From Selaginella tamariscina (lineage: Eukaryota; Streptophyta; Lycopodiopsida; Selaginellales; Selaginellaceae), in assembly GCA_003024785.1 (NCBI GenBank), contig PUQB01000223.1, forward strand, positions 185,001-249,000: a stretch of 64,000 bases of DNA, in the 5' to 3' direction. The notes beneath the pieces are model-generated. The model did no database searches. It had not been told where the DNA came from and was given only the letters and a program-made list of their open reading frames with translations. Numbering within the stretch: the stretch's first letter is position 1; each line of letters starts with the position of its first letter. Made by a program: the position numbers and the translations under genes. Below, in pieces: positions 33,260-44,700 of this stretch.

Positions 33260-35398
33260 TCATGTTCTTCCTTCGGTGGACGACGTATGTGATCTGCAAC
33301 CCATTACCATCATTGACTTGCATATAAGATCATGTCGAAGTTCAGAACTCAATCCCAGTATAAATTCCGGATGTCCGGTCTTGGCTGTCGTCCTCCTCAA
33401 CCTCGTCTGAGGCTTCATGCCAGCAGCCGCACAACGTCGATGGTACCACAGATCACACAAGTCGCACTGGATCCAATCACTGTCAACAGCCTTATTATGG
33501 CACTCCCAGCAAAGAACCTGGATGCAAGCAAAAAATCGAAAAGAGAAGAACAAATACCAAGACTTTACCTCCTTATTCAGGTCCTCAATGCCTTCAATCT
33601 ATCATCACCTTTGCAAGCTGACTAGATAGGCACCTGAAAGGCATGGTAACATAATAGTAGTTGCCTCCGCTGGTGTTGTACGAGCACCAATCGTCCGTAT
33701 CAATAACCCAGAGCAACACTTTCTCCCTCTTCTCACCATCAAATACCTCTTCAGCCTTCTCAACTGTCTTGTCGTGATGCTCTTCCGCATTTCTTTGGAT
33801 TGATATTTGCACAGCCATAAGGAACTTGCGATCTCTGTAATAAACGTCAATACCAGCATGACAACAACTCCTTGGTACGAATAATGTTCCTCCTTCGGTT
33901 TCTTCCGGTTCAGCCTCCAAAGTGGACCTGAACATTTGGCCTTCAAAACTCAGCACACGCCTTACATCGAGTTGGACACATTTGTCTGTTTCATAATAAA
34001 CGTTGCATGTGAAGAACTTCATCGCCAAAATAGCCGCCATTTCAGCATTCAGGCCAATGCGAGACCTGAGCTCATATCTGAAAATTGGTTGCATCCATAC
34101 TGCAAGCTCTTTGCACTTTGAACCAAGGTCCTGAAGTTCCAACATCTCTGTTATCCTGGCCTTAGCATATTGCAATAATCCGGGAGTCAGCATTCGAGCA
34201 ATCCATCCTGACCTCTGTAGAAGCACCTGGACTCGAGGAAGGGATGAGTCTCTCCACCTGGAAGGACCCGCCAACTCGCCACGCAAGCGTTCTGCGTCCG
34301 GGCCCTGTAAAACCTTCACCAAGAACTGGTTGATGCTGCCTTGCAACTGCTTCATCCTGTCCTTAAAAAGAGCACCGTCTGTCGCACCATAGTCTCTGAT
34401 TAACCTCGGTACGGTTCCAGTCTCACGAAGATTGGTCCTAGTGATATCAAAACGTTTTTAAGAAACAAGCCAACTCCTCCCCTGCGACCAACAAACAAAA
34501 TCGAGATGTTCAAAGACAACATGAAGAAACTTACGTTGAGTCCCCCACAACCAGTTCAGTCCATAGCTTTGGGGTGCCGCATCACGTCTATCCACTCCGA
34601 CGACACAGAGGCACAGAAGATTACTGGGCAGTACTTGCGAAGCAGAGACAGTAGATTGTGTGCATCGCCACGACGCTTGATTTTGTTGCCATCGTCGACC
34701 ACAACGATCAAATGTTCCTTACTCGCGGTCATAAAATCTTCTAGTGCATCGCGCGTCACTGTCTGCATGGATTCGAGTTCGCTCAGTGCAGCCTCGTATC
34801 TGAGTATGACTGGAACAAAGCCCTCCTGAGCACAGCCATGGGCGATATCTCAAAGTCTTCGCCTTTGAGAAACAGGATGCGATGCATCCGGCTTGTACCT
34901 CCCTTAGCCCTCTCTGCAAACTTGCCGTAAAGGTAGAGTACACTTGCCCGAAGGCTCCAGGTTTTACCAGCGCCAGGGGTGCCTGTGATGAAACTGAAGC
35001 CATACTCATCGTCTGAATAAAATAATCCAACGGGGCCTTAACATCTTCTGCAATGACTAAATCTTGGGGATAGGCAATCCTGTACAATATAAACCCACCA
35101 AAGAGATAACTGAGGAGACTGCTACCAAAAACAACTGAGTACCTATGCCTCGGTCCTTGGAGATGAAATCGATAAGACGTTTGGTGAGGGCGCGTCCCAT
35201 GTGAACAGATCGACCTGGCCTGTCCATTCTAGGAATCCAAGTCACATGCTTCGGCTCCGAAAGCTTTCGAGAGTAAGCGCCCTGTAATACTGCATGAGCT
35301 CCACATGCCGCTCCTTTGCGCCGGTTAACTTCATCCGCTTCGCACCTGCAGCCATGGAACACTCTAAATGACTGCACGAGCACACTAGGGCTGACCAT
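33260..35398 (-). pseudogene. Crinkler/RHS-like P-loop ATPase with REase-like domain and C-terminal PHD-like finger, frames broken
   Basis: It reads from 35,398 (MVSPSVLVQSFRVFHGCRCE). A 63-nt GT-AG intron lies at 35,080-35,142. Walker A GTPGAGKT is at 34,960-34,983, followed by LYLYGKFAERAKGG; Walker B LIVVVDDGNKI lies near 34,680-34,710. From 34,355 a 253-residue open frame carries AGIDVYYRDRKFLMAVQISI, which fits the Asp...Gln form of restriction-endonuclease-like folds in Crinkler/RHS proteins. After a probable 54-nt intron (33,518-33,571) comes CWECHNKAVDSDWIQCDLCD and WYHRRC, a Cys4-His-Cys PHD-type pattern. Crinkler/RHS proteins are known as oomycete effectors and trypanosome RHS proteins, with relatives in some early land plants. 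Frame breaks occur near 35,030, 34,850, 34,400 and 33,600, so it is a pseudogene or contains sequencing indels. It lies head-to-head with the MFP1-like gene, about 120 bp apart. Confidence 0.6.
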
Positions 35399-35517
35399 GC
35401 CTTGGTTATGGCGACTTCAGCGAGATGATCTAATCAGCTCTGATCGTGGGAGATTACGGTAAGCAATTGCGCTTATAGCCGCAGGAACAAGCAGTAGTAG
35501 ACATTGAGGAGGAAGAT

Positions 35518-38388
35518 ATGGCCGGGGCCTTGTCAGCCCCTCATTCCTGCCTCTGTTCTGCTGCGGATGTCAGAATTCAGGAAGGATTTCGAGATGCAAA
35601 GCCTGGGGTCATACAGCAGATCAAAGTCTCCTAGAGGAGGGAAATTGTTCAGCAGCGTTTCAGCTAAAAGCAAGACGAATGTCAGAAGAAATGCCAAGCA
35701 GGAAGACGGCAGTGGGTTCTCAATCTTGTTGCATTGGCTTCCCCAGCATTGCTCATCTCAGGTGCAAAATCCGATGTTATGCAACCCATTGAAGGTTCTT
35801 ATGAAATGTTTCATTTTCTTTTTTGCAGAATCAGAAAGAATGCGTCTGGAGATGCTGCAATCGATCGAGAAGAAACTATGGAATCGTCGATTGATACTTC
35901 AGCCAGGATACAGAATCCTTCCGGCACCGTTGCTCCAGCTCTCAGAGATGAACGACGAACTGCTTCAAATGCAACGGAGGAAGTTCCGCAAACAGTCTCG
36001 CTTCTTCATCACCGGAGGAGGAACACCGGAGGACGTTTCTTCAGTACAACCCGTAGCAATTGCTCCTTCCTTTCTCAGTCGGATGCAAAACTTGTGGAGG
36101 CAACTGCTGCAAGCTTGGAGGTGATTTACTATTCGTTTCTGAATTGTTTTGGACTTATCTGAAGTTTATCTGTGGAAACTTTCAGCCTAGATTCCCTTGG
36201 ATTTTGAACGGTTTCGGATTTCTTGGTTCGGGAATTCTTGGAGCTCTGTACTGGCTGGAAGGTTGAGCCAAAACTGCTTCAAAGGTCGCATTGAAAGAGG
36301 TATTGCCATGTTTTGCATTTCATTCATCCGTTCATGCATTTTTCGTTTGTAGGTGAACACAAAACTTGATCAGTCACAAGCTGCCATGGTTTCGATGAAG
36401 GAAAAGCTTGAAACTGAGTTGATTGATCAGAAGTCCCAGTCGCTGAAGCAGCGACTGAAGTCGGAGCAAGAGCGTGCAGTATTAGCAGACGAGGTGATGT
36501 TTGAAGTCAGATGCAAAGAGTTGCAGCTGCAACTGGACAGCCAGAAGAACGTCAACCAGAACTTGGATAAGAAGGTGAAGAACTATCAATCAATTATCAG
36601 GACACTGGAGAAGAAGGTGCAAAGTCTAGAAGACAAGCTTGTGCACGAAGAACAGAGACGGCAGGCTCTAGAAGCTGAAGTCAGGATTGCGGGCGTAAAC
36701 ATACGGGAGCAGGATGAAAAGATTGTTGCCTTGGAGGCCACCATCAAGAAACAGGAAAGAGTTGCGAGCGGAGTCTTTCAAAACAAAGAATGCACTTGAA
36801 GAAGCTGAAGATCGGATACAGAACCTTGTGAAGGAGTTGATCGTAACGCAGTCAAGCCTGGAAGAGCGAGGTGATACAGTGCATGATCTGGAGAGAGCGT
36901 TGGCTGATGCCATGGCAAAAGCCGAAGAGACGCATCAGAATCTGGTTGCTGTGCGGAAGGAGATGAGCGACCTGGAGGAATCAACACGGGAGAGCTTGCA
37001 GACTGTGAATGCAGCTCTATCTTGCAAGGAGAATGAGGTGCGTGAAGTGAACTCAGAGCTTGAAGCTGCTCGAGGTGAAGCAGAAAAGTCTGTTCAGAAC
37101 GTTGTAAAGTTTCAACAGGAAGTTCAGCAGCTGGAAGCGAATCTGACTCGGGAACAAGAGGCTGTGCAGAAGCTGACGGAGAAGTTCAACTCTGCGTTCC
37201 AAAACCTGCAAGAGAAACGAGGGAGGCTGCATCACTGGGTGATGAACTGAAAGTTTCGCAGGGAGGAACTGGAGGTGATACGGAAGCAGAAAATCGAAAG
37301 CAAAGAGATTGCAGAGACGAAGCTGAAATCTCTCCGAGAGTCCTTGCAAGCAGAACAGGTGATGTCAAGTCAGATGAAGCACGAGCTAGTCTGCAAGTTT
37401 CCGCGATGGAGGTGAAGTCTTTGAGTGACAAGCTGAACGAGACAGTGATGGTGAACAAGATGATCAGGAGGAGCTTAACAAGGTACGTCAAGCATCAGAT
37501 AACACAGCAGCGAGTCTGAACGAGGAGAAGAAGAAGGTGGCTTGGCCGAGAAACAGTTCATCGAAACGCAGAAAGCTTTGGCAAGGGAGGAGATTCTTGT
37601 GAAAAGCTTGCGCTCAGAGTTTTCCAAGGCGATGGACGCTATGAACGATCTGCGGAAGTGAGAAGAAAGCAACGAGGAAGTTCAAGGAGAAGGCGGCTTA
37701 TGCAGAAGAGGAGCTGACGAAGCTCGTTCATGAGAAGGAAGGATCGATTTCAAAGGCCCGGAAGCTGGAGGATGAGGTTTCCGCAGCGGAATCGGAGATG
37801 GGAAACCTCAAGGAACAGATGATGGTGATGGGAAGCGTGATTGATTCTGCAGAAACGAGGATGGGAAGCATCCAACAGGTAAACTCGGGATGTTACTTCG
37901 CTGGTTAGGAAACTTGAGAACACTACTTCATCTAAGTGGAACAGAAGCAAACAATATGCAAGCGTCAGGTTCGTTGCTGCGACAAGGACTCATGAAGTCT
38001 GATGAATTGTTCTTTTTGTTTTTTTTTGCTGATGCAGATGGATCGGTTGAAACAGCAATCAAAGGCAGCTTCAGAGATAACCAAGGAGCTGAAGAACATG
38101 AAGAACCTTTTGTCTCATTTCCAGCAGGTAAGAATGCTAGAAGCAGATTTCATTTCCGAGAGGGCTGTTTTGTCTGTGCAGAATTTGGATGAAGCTGAGC
38201 TAGATCGCGTTGAAGCTGAAGCCGCAGTACAAGCTGCTGCTAAACGCACTAGCGAAGATCAGAGCAGTAGCTCCAGCTGCATTGCCGAATTCAACTTAAG
38301 AAACACCTCGAAAAAATTTGTGAATACTTACTTATACATATTATTATATTCTAACTCTAATTTAATTTGTATATATCAAAAGCCCTAG
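35518..38388 (+). pseudogene. MFP1-like (MAR-binding filament-like protein 1) long coiled-coil protein, frames broken
   Basis: MFP1 is a plastid coiled-coil protein attached to thylakoids and nucleoids. A Ser/Arg-rich, transit-peptide-like stretch lies at 35,590-35,700 (SLGSYSRSKSPRGGKLFSSV), then WVLNLVALASPALLISGAKS. The membrane segment WILNGFGFLGSGILGALYWL (36,200-36,265) strongly recalls the MFP1 LLNGVGVFGSG-type segment. From 36,354 a long coiled coil begins (KLDQSQAAMVSMKEKLETEL, NLDKKVKNYQSIIRTLEKKV) and continues with breaks to ~38,270. GT-AG introns are 53 nt (35,776-35,828), 65 nt (36,121-36,185), 53 nt (36,300-36,352), 159 nt (37,879-38,037) and 54 nt (38,128-38,181). Breaks include a TGA just after the membrane segment (~36,263) and frameshifts near 35,700, 36,770, 37,225, 37,260-37,460 and 37,660. 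Family assignment is from memory of the motif, not a search. Confidence 0.6.
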
Positions 38389-38427
38389 TTTTGGACAAGG
38401 AGTAGGGTTTAGCGATCGTCTACGACA

Positions 38428-39012
38428 ATGTCGGATTCTCCAGTTTCTTTAGCGGCGGACGGTAAGTGCTTTGGCTGGAAATGATAGAGCGATTCCCTCT
38501 GCAGACTTCTCTGCGTTCAAGAACGCTTTGCGGCGCGGGGCGAGATAATGTGCTCCTGAGATTTCGAGAAGCGAATGTGTATGTTAGGAAGTGCTACGAC
38601 GCGTCTGTTTGATGACATTTTGGATCTAGTGTCTCTCGGCTTCACCTTCATCCACATCTCGGGAACCCCTGGCATCGGCAAGTCTTGCTTCTTGTGGTAC
38701 GTTCGACCAGGCTCCTGAACGAGGAACAGGGCAAGGCCGTCATAGTTCAACTTGTGGAGAAACTGCAAATAAGGACTTACGTCTTCACGCCCGAAGGAAC
38801 AGTTGAGCCAGTCGCCTCGCGGAGATGTCGAATCATTATGGACAAGACGGGCCTGGCTTTCACAGATCAGAAGTACGTCGGCAGTCGTGCGCGGAAGGGG
38901 CGACTGTGCTGTTTGCATCTCCCAAGGTTGAGAACTGGGACGAAGCCAGGCGGATTTTTGAACGAGAGCAAATTCAAGCGGCTTTTATCGGCCTTGGTCT
39001 ATCAAAGAGCTA
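38428..39012 (+). pseudogene. Second Crinkler/RHS-like ATPase, N-terminal fragment
   Basis: ATG at 38,428 (MSDSPVSLAAD), then a 44-nt GT-AG intron (38,461-38,504), then FSAFKNALRRGARDNVLLRF in two frames. The Walker A region ISGTPGIGKSCFLWYF lies near 38,655-38,700 and is typical of Crinkler/RHS ATPases. It continues with LLNEEQGKAVIVQLVEK, DKTGLAFTDQKYVGSRARKG and VENWDEARRIFEREQIQAAF. At least three one-base frame changes are needed to read it. It stops at 39,012, next to an ambiguous base (39,013) and the start of the AT-rich inverted repeat, so Walker B and everything after are missing. It is clearly a different subfamily from the 33-35 kb copy (GIGKS against GAGKT). Confidence 0.65.
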
Positions 39013-39013
39013 G

Positions 39014-39963
39014 NATTAAGAAGAATGTGTGTACAACATATAACAAAACATGAGATTATATAAAAATGAATTTTTTAACATTATATATCTTCAATAATAT
39101 ATAAAGTACGATTTCTTTTAAGATCTCAATTTGCATATCAATTGACAAATTCAACAAAGAAGAAATGTTTTGTGATGAAAATGTTAAGAAAAGTGGTAAA
39201 TCTAATGAGAAGAGTGCAATTTGGAGAACTTGGAGGAAACTGGGTTCATTTTGATTCTGTGCATAGTGTAAAGAATGGGGTGTTCATTTAAGGTTCGTAT
39301 ATTATCATAGTTTAGACAAACATCTAAAATAAAATTGTATTCTTAGATTGAGACCATAGTTACTTACAAATTTAAAATTGAAGATGTTGTCACATAGTCA
39401 CTATTCTAGACCATACTAAACAACATAGTTGAGAGAGCTTCATTTCACACATTGTTTCCAAGGATTTATGCTCATGCTATCATAGTTTTCTACTTTCACT
39501 TTGCATAACCTCTAACCTTACACTTATAACATGATTGGAGAACAATTAGGGTGTAAACATAAAAGTATTTACCTAAGTAAAATTTACTCTAGCCCTAATA
39601 ACCTAAACCCAACCCCTCAGTTTGTAAGTGCATTCAAGAGATCCACTCACTATAAAACCTATCCCCTTAGGGAAGTCTTAGATGTACCGATAGTTATGGC
39701 TTAGGGTTAGTCCTTAGTCCAAATGAATAACATTTGGCATGGAGATTATGTGCCAACCCACTTTCCTAATCCTTAAAAATAGGGGGTATTGACATTATAA
39801 CTATAGTATAGTGTAGCATTTTGAGTTAAAAATTAAAAGTGTTACACAACATTCCTTGGGACACCATTGAAATATCAATTCAATGTGTTTAAACACTAGT
39901 TCTATTGACTCTTGTTACTTATTTTTATACATGGAATATCATGTAACATGGGGTATGTTCACA
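39014..39963 (+). repeat. Left arm of a ~0.95-kb inverted repeat
   Basis: AT-rich, non-coding. It matches the reverse complement of 55,869-56,804 over its length at high but imperfect identity, for example the CATAGTTTAGACAAACATC and CTAACCTTACACTTATAACA segments. One arm begins at the ambiguous base. The copy of family T at 40,005 lies just beyond its other end. Confidence 0.8.
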
Positions 39964-40004
39964 ACTAAGCATTAAGCTAACCCTTAACCTTAGATTTTGT
40001 TAAG

Positions 40005-40409
40005 TGTCACGACCCAATACAGGATGCAGGATACAGGATACGGGTTACAAGATATGCCTATAAGATATACCTACATGATATGCATGCAAGATATTCCTAC
40101 AGGATATACTTACAAATATTCCTATAGGATATGCCTATAGGATATACTACAGGATATGCCTAGAGGATAAGGGTCACTATTTTTAGCTCATGACCAGATT
40201 AGCTTGGAGTTGTGAGTATAAAAGCTCCGACTAATTGTTATACAATCAGTTACTATCAACACTAGTCTTTTACGATCAATCTTGTTTTGTCTTGCTCCTT
40301 GCCTCCTGCTCGTCTTGTTCTGGTTCCTAATTCCTGTCCTGCTTCTGAGTCAAGCTTCCTTATTCTCGAAATCCTGCTCATTTCCTTGTTCCTGGATCGT
40401 GGCTTGACA
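40005..40409 (+). repeat. T4 5' LTR
   Basis: TGTCACGACCCAATAC...GGCTTGACA. TATAAAAG at 40,217-40,224 and, 30 bp on, CAGTTACTATCAA (40,247-40,259). Confidence 0.88.
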
Positions 40410-40411
40410 GT

Positions 40412-40424
40412 TTGATAGTAACTG
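40412..40424 (+). other. T4 putative self-primer binding site
   Basis: TTGATAGTAACTG is a perfect 13-base complement of CAGTTACTATCAA at 40,247-40,259. The T/A difference from T3 in the LTR (CTATC against CAATC) is matched by the A/T difference in the primer site (GATAG against GATTG). Confidence 0.7.
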
Positions 40425-40502
40425 CTTTCAAGCTTTCCGTTTTCAGCTACTTTTTTCCTTGATTCTTCTCCTTCGTTTTCCTCCTTTTTTCTTTCATAGA
40501 TC

Positions 40503-41700
40503 ATGGCCAATTTTAGCAATTTCAACGCGAGCACCAAATATTGCTTCATGAGCTGGCCACTTTGCGCCAAGTGGTCACAGATCTGCAAGGTTCCACCAAC
40601 GCGGCGCATGCAGCTGCTGATGCATCCTCCAAGGCTGTTGTGCAGGCTCTTCTCTCAAGCATCCGTGGTTTCCTCTCATCGAACACTTCTTCGAGCCGAA
40701 GATTAGCATGCCGAAAAAGTTCAATGGCAATCGTGTGATTTCAAGGGTTCCTGAATCAGATCAGGCTTTTGATCCGCATGCAAACGCGCTACTCGACTGA
40801 TGCACAAAAGGTTGGCCTTTTGGCATCCCTACTAGTTGGATCTCCACGGGCTTGGGTTGCCCCTTTGCTGGAGCGTGACGACCCATTGATGGAAGACTTT
40901 GAAGGTTTTCGTGGCTGCCTTTGAAGCTTGCTTTGGAGATCCCGATAAGTACCTTCCGCATGCACGAAGTTACGAAAGCTCACACAAGGATCTCGACCAG
41001 CTTCCGTCTACATCCGAATTTCAGCAACTTTGCACGAACATTCCATGGGACGAGACTGCATTGATTGAACACTTCCGTTTTGGGTTGAGGGACGATGTGA
41101 AGGACCTTCTCCTTACGTTACCGGATGCCCAAACATTAGCGGAGATCATGCAACAGCCGTTCGCTGCGACAACCGTTTTTCGAGCGTCGTCAGGAAAAAT
41201 CCCGTCAGCAGTTCCTGCAAACCAATCCTGCAGCTGTGGTACATACTCCTGCGACACCTTCTGGAGTAGTTCCTATGGAGGTTGAGAAATACAAGCGTGG
41301 TTCACTTTCCGCTGCTGAGAAGCAATCGCTGCAGTGAGAATCTATGTTTGTATTGTGGTGAAGCAGGACACAAGGCGGGGAATGTCCTATTAAAGCCAGG
41401 AAGTTCAAGATGCGTGAAGTTGAAGCTGAAGTTCAGTCAAAAACTTCAATGTTCACTTGTTTAGGAGCCACAAAGTTGGACGTAGGTGCAGGCTCCATTG
41501 GTGCTGCTCATACCATTCCATCACTCAAGTTTCCTGTACACATTCATCTCAATAATCGAGAGCTCAAGGAGTTTGCCCTGTTAGACACTGGTGCAAATGC
41601 ATGCTTCATGGATGACACTTTTGCAACTCAACATGGCATTCCGGTGGTGAAGTTGAAGCGTGCAGTTCCTGTAGAGGTGGCCGATGGTCGTTGATTGCTT
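40503..41700 (+). pseudogene. T4 gag and protease, frameshifted
   Basis: Start codon at 40,503; the native frame (LLHELATLRQVVTDLQGSTN) is entered after a shift near 40,515. Capsid pieces (FQQLCTNIPWDETALIEHFR, DVKDLLLTLPDAQTLAEIMQ) follow, with the knuckle near 41,345-41,385. The protease frame at 41,410-41,694 reads GAGSIGAAHTIPSLKFPVHI and LLDTGANACFMDDTFATQHG with DTG intact. The knuckle and protease are in the same frame after ignoring one extra G near 41,380. Confidence 0.8.
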
Positions 41701-44700
41701 CTGGCGCAGTTACCCATGCTACCAAACCTCTCTCTTGCAGTCATGGCGCATTCAACTGTTCGATTTCCTTCAACTTGATCAAGACTCGGTCGACTCCCAT
41801 CATTTTGGGCATGCCATGGTTCGTTGTTGCAAATCCTCAGATCGACTGGAGGTCTAGGACGCTCACGTTTTCCTCTCCACAACTAGGATCAATCCTGTAC
41901 CTTCCTGTGTGCAGGATACATCCTTAGTGTCTGAGGCAGTACAAGCTACAGGATTGACCGTGCCTGTTCCTGTATCAGTGTTGAAGACTCCTCCTCGACA
42001 GGATTCACCTCATGTCAGTTCCTCAGCACATCCGCAGGCTCTCTCCACTCCTGTAAGTTTGGATTCCTGTACAGGGTTCTTCCAATCCTGTATCAGTGTC
42101 GAAGGTTCCTCCTCAACAGAATCCACTTCCTATTGGTCGTCAGCACACTCACAGCTCTCCTCACTCCTGTGCATCCACGGACTTCTGTACAGGATTCTTC
42201 CAATCCTGTACACTTGTCAACATCCACACATGTTTCTCCCAATCCTGCCTCTTTTCATTACTCTTCTTCTGTTCCACCCCCCAAGATCCTTCCTCTTTTT
42301 CAATCACAGCTCCCTCCTTCTCCTCTCGAGTTCTTACCACTACCATGCATGAACTTGCCACTGATCCTGCTCCTTTTCATCTTTTTGCCTTCCAAGTAAC
42401 TCCTACGTCCTCTTCTACCTTTCCTGTATCTGACTCCCTGTTTTTCAATCTCCTTCTCCTGTTCCTTCTTCTCCTCCTTCTTCCCTGCCATCCAAGTATC
42501 ACTCCTTTCAGACGTTTTTGACAAGCACAAGGCTGCAGTTCTTCCTGTTCACAGGTCCTACGACTGTCCTATCGATCTTGTGGAAGGAAAGACTCCACCG
42601 TTCGGACCGATTTATGCACTGTCACCTACAGAATTGGAGGTTCTTCGTCAGTACATCGAGGAAAACTTGGCATCCGGCTTCATTCGTCACTCAAAGTCCC
42701 CTGCAGGAGCACCTATCTTCTTTGTCAAGAAGAAAGATGGGAGTTTACGTTTGGTTGTGGACTACAGAGGTTTGAATCAAGTCACCATTCGGAACCGGTA
42801 CCCGTTGCCATTGATCCCGGAACTTCTCGATCGGCTGCAAGGAGCAAAGGTGTTCACGAAGATCGACTTACGAGGGGCTTACAATTGTGAGCAATGGTGG
42901 GACTGCCTTTTACAAGTATGGACACTTCGAGTACACGGTGATGCCTTTCGGACTTACCAATGCCCCAGCCGTGTTCCAACACATTTCTTTGGACCAGTTT
43001 GTGGTAATCTACCTCGATGACATTTTGATTTTCTCCAAGGACCAGGCGGCTCATGACAAGCATGTACGACTAGTCTACAGAGGCTTCGCGAGCATGGCCT
43101 GTATGCGAAGTTGGAGAAGTGTTTCTTCGACAGGGATACTGTGGAGTTCTTGGGCTACATCGTCCTTGCTGCTGGCTTTCCATGGACATGCACAAGGTGA
43201 AGACTATCGGAGGGAGAGGCCCAAGTCTGTACGAGACGTACAATGTTTCCTTGGCTTTGCAAACTTCTACAGGCGTTTCATACAGGACTTCTCCAAGCGT
43301 GTACTTCCACTCACGGAACTCACCAAGCGCACAGGAGTGTTCTCTTGGTCCGACAAGGCGGAACATGCATTCACACTCAAGGACGCCTTCACGACAGCTC
43401 CGATTTTAGCACATCCTGATCCTTCTCGTCCCTTTTCGTTGAAGCAGATGCCTCGGATTTTGCAGTAGGATCTTCTATCACAAGTTGGAGAAGACAAGTT
43501 GCTTCATCCTGTAGCTTTTCACTCTCGTAAGTTCCTTTCGGCGGAGATCAATTACGAGATTCATGACAAGGAACTCAAGGCCATTGTGGATTCGTTCGAG
43601 GAGTGGCGGCATTTCCTGGAAGGTGCTGCGCATCCTGTACAAGTTCTTACGGATCACAAGAACCTGGAGTATTTTCAAACGGCTCGAGTTCTCAGTCGGC
43701 GACAGGCTAGTGGGCGAGTTCCTATCACGTTTTGATTTCGTCATCATCTACAGGCCTTTTTCGAAATGGCAAGGCGGATGCATTGTCTAGGCGCTCTTAC
43801 CTTGCACCGACCCGGGCGATCCTGCATATGACTGTCAAAAGCAAGTGTTGTTGGGTCCTGATCGACTTCGGCTTGCAGCACTACAAGTTCATCAGGCTCC
43901 AGCAGATTCCACACTCCTACAGGACATCCGTTTGCAGTTGGCTACAGACGACTTGGCAAGGAATGTGTTTTCACACATTAGTCCTGACATCGCAAGTTCC
44001 TCTTCCTCCAGTTCCCGTACAGACTACAAGTTGTTTGCCATACAGGACGGACTCCTGTACCGGGAAGGTCTCCTGTACGTTCCTGTTGGTGTTTGCAGGA
44101 CTCGTGTGGTACAGGATTGTCATGATACCCGGCTACAGACATTTTGGTGTGGCCAAGACAGTTGAGTTGGTGACTCGCAACTATTGGTGGCCTGGGTTGC
44201 GAGGTTTTGTGGACAAGTTTGTACGGAGTTGTGACACCTGCAATAGGTCGAAGATGCCTCGTCACGCCTCTGGTCTTCTTCGTCCTCTTCCTGTTCCTTC
44301 TGCTCCTTGGAGATCCATTTCTATGGATTTCCTCACAGATCTTCCTCCTTCTCGTGGATTTGATGCAGTTCTTGTGGTGGTTGACCGTTTCACCAAAAGG
44401 CTCATTTCTACCATGTCACAAGACTGCTACAGGCCAGACAACGCTGAGTTGGTGATCCGCGAAGTATTCCGACACCATGGTCTTCCTGAGAGCATTGTTT
44501 CTGATCGAGGCCCACAATTCATGTCCAAGTTTTGGCGAGAACTTCTCGGAGTCTACAGGTTAAAGCGGACCTTTCTTCAGGATACCATCCACAAACTGAT
44601 GGGCAGTCAGAACGCACGATTCAGACCTTGGAGCAATATCTTGCTGCTTCATCAGTTACCAACAGGACAACTGGTTGGACCTTCTTCCAATGGCGGAGTT

